Source of the DNA: Tipula vernalis
Taxonomy: Eukaryota; Arthropoda; Insecta; Diptera; Tipulidae
Direction: 5' to 3'
Length of the DNA: 64,000 bases
Assembly: GCA_958295665.1 (NCBI GenBank)
Contig: OY282559.1
Coordinates: 136,007,241-136,071,240 of the forward strand
This document shows positions 56,432 through 64,000 of the stretch, one piece after another. How positions within the stretch are numbered: the stretch's first letter is position 1; each line of letters starts with the position of its first letter. A program made the translations under genes and the position numbers. The notes beneath the pieces are model-generated. The model had not been told where the DNA came from. It made no database searches and saw only the letters and a list, made by a program, of their open reading frames with translations.

Positions 56432-57641
56432 TTAGGTCTGTGTGTATTCTGTGAGTTTTATCACTGTAATTTGCTCAACGATCTTACCGATTGAGCTTAA
56501 GAAATTTATGGTCCTAGTATTTTTGAGAGTACTCTCCTTCCCTGGTTTTAAGTTGAAAAGTTGTAAGTTTTGTGATGTGTAGTAATTGTTTATAAACTGT
56601 TCAATTCCTAATTCTCGGCCAGTTAGTTTACAGTAAACACCACTGTAGTAATCCGCCAACCAGCGTCTACCTTTTACCCTTAGTCCTTTTAATTTCCTTA
56701 CATAAATTAGGTTTTTCTGGGCTGAGATCAGCCATCCTTCCCGAAAATACCAACTGTTGATGTATCGCAATTTTTTAAATATATGTTCCTAGTTATTTGA
56801 CTGATCAGAGTGTTCCTAAACAGTTATGGATCAGAGTGTTCCTGAACAGTTTTCTATCTAAGTTTCGGAACTTGTTACGAATCTTTACTAAATAAGTAGT
56901 ATCCGCTGGCAACTGTCTGCAACTCTAGTAGCTTTCGCCTTTGAGCTACTAATCCATAACTTAAATTAATGAGCTTTGTAGGACTTTTCTTAATTCGTAA
57001 TTGCTCCTGGATTTCTGGAGGGAGCAGTTTGATGCCGCATGACCAAAACTCTGGTAATTTCTGCATTGCAAACCATTTTAGTTCTACTTAGGTTCTCATA
57101 AAATGCGATAATGACAGATATCCAACACATTTTGTTATTATTTTTTGGATTTGACGGATCAGTCATAATTTACTCCTCAAATAATGAGCGCTTTCCTTTC
57201 TCATCTTTAGGGGTGTATGTAAGAAGAACTCCTGCTCATCTTTTTTTGAGAATCTCCTTGTTTTCAAATTTTTCAGTTGTCTTGCTGACGATGATTGATA
57301 CATTTTTCGAATAACCTTTAACATGGCTTCGGAATATTTAGTAGTAATTCCGGGATATTTAGTAGTATTGCTTCTTGGCTTGTTCGGCAGGCTTTGAGGT
57401 TTGCTTAAAGTATCAACTGCTAGAGAACTAAACCGTACGCCGGTAAGAAATTGACTTAGATCTCGATAGTGGTTGTTGCCCAATAATCTTTGCTATCCTG
57501 AAGCATCTTTTTTAGTTCATTCTGACTGTCAGACCTGTCTAGTACGATTAGCTGCATTAGATAGCTCAAAGTTACTTTAGAGCTACTGACTGAATTTGCA
57601 AACGCCACATTGATTTTATTATCTATAAAATTGATTTCCAC
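56432..57641 (-). pseudogene. non-LTR retrotransposon relic
   Basis: The frame 56770-56432 ends LFNLKPGKESTLKNTRTINF, LSSIGKIVEQITVIKLTEY, clearly the RT block 'KpgK....YRPISLLp.igKi.Ek....RL..y' of LINEs. Upstream minus frames (57066-56875, with LLPPEIQEQLRIKKS; 57483-57163) would be the region between endonuclease and RT, but this is less certain. The frames are separate and several stops intervene. Confidence 0.5.
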
Positions 57642-58069
57642 TGCTCACTGACTTGGCGTTCGCTGCCTTAATTTTAATTTGGCTTATTTACGCTGAAACT
57701 ATTTCATTAGTTTCATAGCATTTTTATTATATTCTTGTCAGTTCCAACAAATTGCCAAATTGCATTCACTTTATACTCGTTAGACAAAATTTAAATTTGA
57801 AGTGGGTAAACGCTAAGAGGTCAAATGCCAATTTCAATTCGGATCGTTTAAATTCAAACCACGCCATTTCTAAACCACGTGTGAATATGCGGGAACTTAC
57901 TTAATATTTTACCGGCCTTCGAGTTTATATTAAAATTGTGTAAAATTGGGTGAACCTATTCGGAATATTCCAGAAGTGGTCAATTTTATTAGTGAACTTA
58001 CCAAGAATAAAAAATGGCAAATAAACTCATAATTACACAATAAGTGTAATTAGGGGTTAATTTGCTATA

Positions 58070-58189
58070 ATGGCCGATTTATTAGGGCTCAAAAATGTTA
58101 TTGCTGGAATTAAAGGTAGCATAACGAGAATGGAAGCTTTTATTGTTGAAATACCGCTAGGTTACAGCAAATCTCGATTGATGAACTAA
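58070..58189 (+). pseudogene. possible BEL/Pao gag start
   Basis: A 39-residue frame starting MADLLGLKNVIAGIKGSITR resembles the N-terminus of BEL/Pao gag (MA.l..L...R..ik..l.r). Context: no LTR is recognised just upstream. A related ATGGCCGATTTATTAG start occurs at 11344 without matching downstream sequence. Confidence 0.3.
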
Positions 58190-58544
58190 ATGAGTTTTTG
58201 GATACCGTTCAGTGTTTAAGAACCCATATTCTGGAAGTAGAGGCAAAAATGTGTATCATGGATTAGTGGAGGTGTGGCCAACACACGACTTTCTTTTACG
58301 AACAGGGAATTTTGAGAAATTTTCTTTTCTTTTTTTAATTTTTTATTTTTATTTGTTTTGAATTTTTGGAAACATTTTGTTTTAAGTAGCTTTTTATAAA
58401 CCTTATACTTTTTAAGATATTTGCAAAATAAATTTTCTGGACGAAGGGAGTGGTCACTTCCGGGACCTCCCAATTTATCAAAAAGCTTAAATCTGAAGTT
58501 TCAGTTCGATTGGTTAAACCATCTGGGCTGTAGAGAGGACACAG

Positions 58545-58660
58545 ACTGACAGACAGACCTGACAGACTGACAGACTAACAGACTGACCGACTGACAGACT
58601 GACAGACTGACAGACTGATAGACTGATAGACTGATAGACTGATAGACTGACAGACAGACA
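58545..58660. repeat. GACTGACA microsatellite
   Basis: About 14 copies of GACTGACA/GACTGATA/GACAGACA units. The minus-strand ORF with SVCQ/SLSV repeats is translation of the array. Flanking sequence GGTCACTTCCGGGACC (58450) may belong to a SINE/LINE tail; unproven. Confidence 0.9.
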
Positions 58661-58840
58661 CCTTTTCGAAACCCACTTTTTTGGACTTTGGACAGAAAGT
58701 AATATATGACGCACTGAAATTTCTACCGTCTTAGAGAAAAACGTGACTTAAGCCAAACGCATTTGTTGATGACTGATTCAATGCAGAGAATGTACGAAGA
58801 TGTTACTAGCCGGTAGAAAAGGAATAATTACAGCCGATAA

Positions 58841-60240
58841 CAGAGGCGTAGCTAGGTACCAGCAGCACTTGCAGCCGCGGAGGGCCCACGGTTAATGGGA
58901 CGAGATAGATGGTAGCTCAGATTAAACTTAAAGAAGGCCACCCTTTGAAATTTCCAAACCGGTACCTTTCTCGGAAATTTTAAGAAAAAGGCAGTGGTCT
59001 AGTTTTTAGAGAAAGAAAAAATTATTCCTGTCGATTTTAAATATTTTCTTAAGACAGACCCAACCATTTCTTCTCGGGTGATGAAGGTGAATGTCGGAGT
59101 AATTAATTACACGTAATAATCTAACCCCATAGAAATGAAAATGGCTTTAGGTTTTGAGAGCTATTTAGATTCAGAAGAAAATTTCCCAAAGTCGTTTGAA
59201 ATCAAAGCTTTTCACATCAAACGATAATGATTTTATTGTTTGCAACCTTTTACAAATCAAGTTTGGATTTGAAAAGATTCCTCGTTTATATAATTTTTTT
59301 TTTATTACCGGTAAACAGTAAATAAAAAAAATTACTTAATTTACCGGTAAAACCGGTTTATTTTAATTAGTGATTCGGTGTTTCGAAACTTTCAGATTAG
59401 TCGTGATTATTCGAGTATGTTTGAGATTATCGGTTGTATTTGATAGAATTATCTGATAATATTTGAGAGTTCCATTATTGTTGCATATCGTTTTTTCGAG
59501 CAAAAGCCTTAACTTGCTTAGTTACATTTTGCTCAGTAGTATTAGTAACATTAATTTACTTGACAACAAATTCGAAATTTATACGAATTTTTCGAAAATT
59601 TTCATTGGCTTTCATGATTTTTACAGGCTTTCCGAAATTATTCATTAATATTCAGATTTTTCGGTATTATGGAAATTGTTGAAAATCGATCGAGATGACA
59701 TAGAGATTATTGGAAATTTGCTGGGTGGGGACATCGAGACTGTTTCGCAATTTCATCTACATTTCTTAAGTTTTCCGACATTTCTAGGATTATTCGAGAT
59801 TTCTAAATTTTCGAATTTATTCGAATTTTGTATGGCAATATTCTGCGCCTAGCTTTGAGTTGTGGGAACTGCAGAGTTACATCGCACCGCCAAAGAGATA
59901 CTTATTTCTTTTTGCTTACAAGATTGCATGAATTTCCGACATAATGCATACAATCCTGTAAGGCAAAAGTAAAAAATATTTCGTAAAAGTATGAATCTGA
60001 CTGAACCTTAATATTTATTTGATTTTTCGAGATTTTTGGTTTTCTCCAATTTCCTAGGTTATTCGAAATTATTTAAAAATGTCCAGGTTATTTACAGTTT
60101 ACATGGTGGTGAATAGTGCGTATAGGATTTCCTTAGGTTATATATACTTACGGATAATTCGATATTTGAGAACTTTCTAGAATATTCAAGATTCTTTGAA
60201 AATTCGACTGGTAATGCGATTCGATTTGGTGATGCTTTAT
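58841..60240 (+). repeat. dispersed repeat R1, copy B, uninterrupted
   Basis: Starts CAGAGGCGTAGCTAGGTA. It carries the single site TAGCTCAGAT (58914-58923) where copy A is split. Matching blocks follow to GAGAACTTTCTAGAATATTC at about 60165. No coding sequence of more than 60 residues with a motif. The right end is not clear. Confidence 0.75.
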
Positions 60241-61039
60241 CGATATTTTCAGAAATCGTCTTAGCATTGATTTGATTGCAAGAAATTTAATTTTGTTTGA
60301 GACCATTGAAATGAATCAGGTGCTGTTTTGTACTCTCGAGATCAGACACTTAGGCTAAAATTAGATTTTAACTAACAGCTTACTGATACGTACAAAAAGC
60401 ATGATTAGGGGTTCAAGAAAAATTAAACTATGATTACCTACATAACGGTCAGAACGTTTATGACTAAGAAAGCATCACATGTCATACAGGATAAGAAATA
60501 GGAGTGGAAACCAACTACAAGAGAGTCGGAAGCTACTTTTTACCAAACTAGTATGTTGTATTCTAAGCAAACAATTTTACCGACTGCGGTGGCACAAGTA
60601 AAAGACTGAAATGGCATATTTCAAAATATACCGCCCTAGGATACAAAAATTGGGATTAAAGAGGGCGAATGGGCATGTCTCAATTAGAGATCGTGCCGCG
60701 ATCAAAAAAGGAATTTAAAATACGAGTGTAAGCTTATATGTGGTGCTAATAATCTTAACATTAAGGCGGGTTTCAAAAATAAGCTATGCAGATTTTAGCA
60801 GGTTGAAAATGCGGTTTTGTGATGTATAATATAAGGTGTTCTATTAGTGAAATAAATTCAAGTCAATTGTAAGTGACTAAGTCATATCCATCCGAGTTAA
60901 AGAAAATCCTTCGAACAAATCATGAAGACATTCAATAAGAACGAGTATTTCTTGCTGCATTTTGCAGGAATGAGATGAGAACTTATTAATGAAAGCTTCG
61001 ACCAACTTATCACCGCTAATATATATTTTGATACGAATC

Positions 61040-61275
61040 TGAAGATGCCGATACGTTACATCTCACATTTGCTGATGTAGATAAGCCGTTTCAACAGTTC
61101 ACTGTAAAGACTCTCACGCTTGGTACCACCCTTGCATCATTTATAGCTACCAGGTGTTTAATACCTACAGCACAAGGTCACGAAGAGAAATATCTAACAG
61201 CCGCCACCGACAGTCAGGAAGATTTATACGTTGATAAAGTAACGGCCGGAGCCAATGATAATAAGGTCCACAAAT
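61040..61275 (+). pseudogene. BEL/Pao RT scrap V
   Basis: The plus-strand frame reads FQQFTVKTLTLGTTLASFIATRCLIP then DLYVDKVTAGAND, matching the RT block 'f...TVTYGT..Ap%lA.R.L.....%VDD...Ga'. The YVDD box has K for the second D. It is about 200 bp, isolated, probably an independent fragment. Confidence 0.65.
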
Positions 61276-61499
61276 CAATATATTTATAGGCGGCGGGTGT
61301 GTGCGATGACCAAAGACAAAGCAAACCGGTGTTTGCTGAAGACTAAAAGATTCAGAGACTAATTTGTCTAGACCTAAGAGGAACTATGAAAGCCTGCCTT
61401 CATGTACACAGCAAAGTCCGATTCAAGAGCCACAAACCTAGCAATAACAACTCAAATCAAAGCAATTGTTAATGGTCCAACAAAATAAAGTCACCCTTT

Positions 61500-61675
61500 T
61501 GTAGACACAATGCTATTCAAGAAAATGAGGCAGCCGACCGCTGTGCAGGATTAGGAGCAAGTTTTACAGTTCTTGGTCCCGAGCCTAGTATTGTACACTC
61601 GAAGAGCGATTCAGCTAATGTCATTGTAAATTGGGAACTGAAATGTAAAAAGTTACTTTGGGAGTTATATAAATA
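61500..61675 (+). pseudogene. non-LTR RNase H scrap
   Basis: The frame reads NEAADRCAGLGASFTVLGPEPS, VHSKSDSANVIVNWELKCKK, resembling the end of the RNase H domain of I/R1-like LINEs ('GNE.ADeLAr.Gs.....GPEP..g.s......i..w'). No upstream catalytic part was found nearby. Confidence 0.5.
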
Positions 61676-64000
61676 ATGAACATTAATTGTTAAGAAATTA
61701 CAGCTAGTTTTTTAGAAATTAACCGTAAGATACCATTAGAGTTTCTTACAGATTATACGAGTTTTTCTAGATTAATCGAGCAGAGATTATTCAAAATGTT
61801 CTAATTTTAAAATGTTCTCACTTTTTTCAGGGGCGGCACCTCCGGCATCTCCTGGGCATCCGTATTATCACCGAAGGAGGCTTCAATCTTTTTTTAAGGC
61901 AATTTCTTATTTCTCAATAGTTCTAAGCACACACGAGGTAAGGCTGATAGTTCTGAAACATTCTGAAAATGACATGTTCAGCCTTTTATATATGGTATAT
62001 TTAGCACTCCTTAGGGGGTGAGGAAGAACTTGTGCAATAAGAATTCATTATGACCTGCTTTTAAGGTCCGCAATGGATTTGACCGTGTCCCACAGATTTT
62101 CTAACGTTAGTGTTATTGTAGTCTGATTTGTAGGTATTTTCCTATTTAACTACATCTGTGTAAAATTATACAAAAATAAAAATAATTGATCAAAATGAGG
62201 CCGACAATCTTTGCAATAATATTTTCCAATTTTTGAAAGGGATTTCCTCGTTAATCATTAAATAAAATTTAAAAGTCAAAGTTATAAAACTCCTCCACAA
62301 TTTAACGGCCTCTCTACCCAACCACACATAATTTCATCATCACTCGATTTCGCAAACACCCAAAAAAAAAAAAAAAAATACAAAAAGCATTACTGTCAAT
62401 ATAATAAATTTGTATACAACATAGTTATACATATTATGATGATGTTGATTACCCCTGAAGACAATTACCAATTGCGTACTCATAATTCACATTGAAAATT
62501 TATAATAATTTTTCATGTAACAAACAAAACAAAAAAAAAATTTTCACAATACAAGAATTATAACAGAAAATATAATTAATAAACTCAACGTATATCAAAT
62601 CGCGCACTGCGCTTCCTACACACATATATAAGACACAACAAACACACAACATACACAGTCGTCGAATCACCCAAACAGAAAATTACAATTATTGTTGTTG
62701 TTACATTATTTAACTGACATCTTAATACAAATACAAAAAAAAAACCTTTAAAATCTTAATTATAAAAATTAAATGTTTTACCTTTTCATTCTTAAACTCC
62801 AATCTTGGATTTATCTTCTTCTTATAATAATATGCATATACACATCTTCGTTAGCATAGTCGCGTCTTCATCTTATTCTTGTTGTACATACTCGCGTATA
62901 ATACGAGTCTAAGTGGATCGGTATTTTGATCTTGTGTTTTGCTACATTATCGGCCCATTATTCATTCATTCGGAAAAACATTTTTGGCACATATATATTC
63001 CTCCATGTAATTGTTGTTGTATACATAATATGCTGTACTATGAAAAACGAAGAAGAAATCAATTTCAAAATCAAAAGACGATAAGAAGAAGAATAAATTT
63101 TAATAAGAAAAAAAAAAATATGGGATCGGTCCAAGAATTGACATTAAATTGAATTGAATCTCAATTTTGCTTTTATTTTTTTTTTTTTTTTTTTTTAAAG
63201 GATTGTCGCAAATAAAATTAAATCATTTTCATGACCATCATTTTGACATTCTATTCCCTCGAAATTGAATGTAAATTGTAATGTATGTATATATAATTTA
63301 ATTGAAATTAAAAAGAAGATGAATACATTAAGTAAGAAGATTTGCGAAAAAAAAACAAAAAATCTTAATTATAAGATAAGAAATCATCATGACATAAATA
63401 CAAGTTTGAATTGAACGACGAACGACATGATTTTCGTGTATTTCATTACTTTTGTGTATTTTATAAAATATAAAGAATCTATCACCTTTTTTTGTTCGTT
63501 AAACAAGAAATCTCTCGATCGGTAACTCGATCTTTTCTATACACAAAAAACCGTACAGTTCCTTTCATTGTGCTCCAATATATGATTTTACACTTTTTTA
63601 CGATAACAAAACATAATATTTTTATGCTGAAATTAAATCATAAAATGTTTGGTATGATCAATCGATAAAAGATCGTACATACATACTTAAAAAAAAAATA
63701 TGATCGTGTAAGACAAGATGTTTTTTTTTTTTCATATTTTCTTAAAGACGAACAATAAAAATATTGATATTACCAAAATAATTGTTGTAGGTATTACGTT
63801 ATGATTGATTTTCTTCTATTTCGTTACCTATAGATATAAAGTCTGAAGGTGCGATCGATCGATGCAAAGAAAATCGTTTTGATCAATTGATCGTGCGATG
63901 ACATAACATATTTTATTACACCGTGTCTGTGTGTGCGTGCGTGGAGTGTGCGGAAATTTGAATGAGTCTCAACCATATGTCTTCGTTTTGAATGTGTTTT
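61676..64000. other. AT-rich, unique-looking DNA, no gene recognised
   Basis: Homopolymers (T22 near 63178, A16 near 62365), CACACA, ATCGATCG and TTGTTGTTG tracts. ORFs 61812-62021 and 62913-63152 have no recognised motif. It resembles intronic or regulatory DNA of a large gene, but no exon can be supported. Confidence 0.4.

Noticed and set aside
58514..58714. Minus-strand ORF with SVCQ/SLSV repeats
   Set aside because: It is translation of the GACTGACA microsatellite.

Overview
This is an AT-rich, intron-bearing eukaryotic sequence that looks like repeat-dense intergenic or intronic DNA of an arthropod, probably an insect. The evidence is the mix of element types (BEL/Pao LTR retrotransposons, jockey/CR1-like non-LTR relics, a Helitron, a CACTA-like transposon, a MULE-like transposase, an hAT scrap and many MITEs), spliceosomal introns, and a metazoan-type SLU7 splicing-factor relic. 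A dipteran is possible from the TGTATGTA/ATCGATCG-rich unique stretches, but this is weak. No intact single-copy host gene, tRNA, rRNA or CRISPR array was recognised.

Layout. 0.8-3.6 kb: broken BEL/Pao element on the minus strand (gag, protease, RT). 3.8-6.5 kb: unidentified relic and a second BEL relic, with a ~200 bp repeat pair. 6.9-7.3 kb: ATGATGGT-type minisatellite. 7.3-11.3 kb: unique-looking DNA. 11.7-15.6 kb: dispersed repeat split by a MULE-like transposase segment bounded by a 10-bp direct repeat; the same repeat recurs without the insert at 58.8-60.2 kb. 16.65-22.75 kb: nearly complete CACTA-like transposon with terminal inverted repeats, TA target duplication, a zinc-finger transposase gene and a second, six-exon gene. 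23.6-26.0 kb: decayed non-LTR retrotransposon. 27.5-31.2 kb: BEL/Pao pol, the best preserved retroelement here. 31.7-36.1 kb: Helitron relic in many frames. 37.9-40.6 kb: another BEL/Pao copy on the plus strand.

41-43.4 kb: hAT scrap and a ~108 bp minisatellite. 44.3-47.3 kb: a hairpin and a 172-bp satellite interrupted by a 1.67-kb foldback element with an 8-bp target duplication. 47.7-49.3 kb: two inverted partial copies of SLU7 coding sequence around a RING-finger ORF. 53-55.8 kb: three hairpin or inverted-repeat nonautonomous elements, two with clear target duplications. 56.4-61.7 kb: non-LTR and BEL scraps, a GACTGACA microsatellite and the second dispersed-repeat copy. 61.7-64 kb: AT-rich sequence without recognised genes.

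The most coherent functional unit is the CACTA-like element. Its transposase ORF and its spliced partner lie in tandem on the same strand between matching ends, with repeat clusters inside the ends, recalling the two-protein (TnpD/TnpA) plan of plant En/Spm. Each gene appears broken once at an A homopolymer, so the copy may be recently dead or may carry assembly indels.
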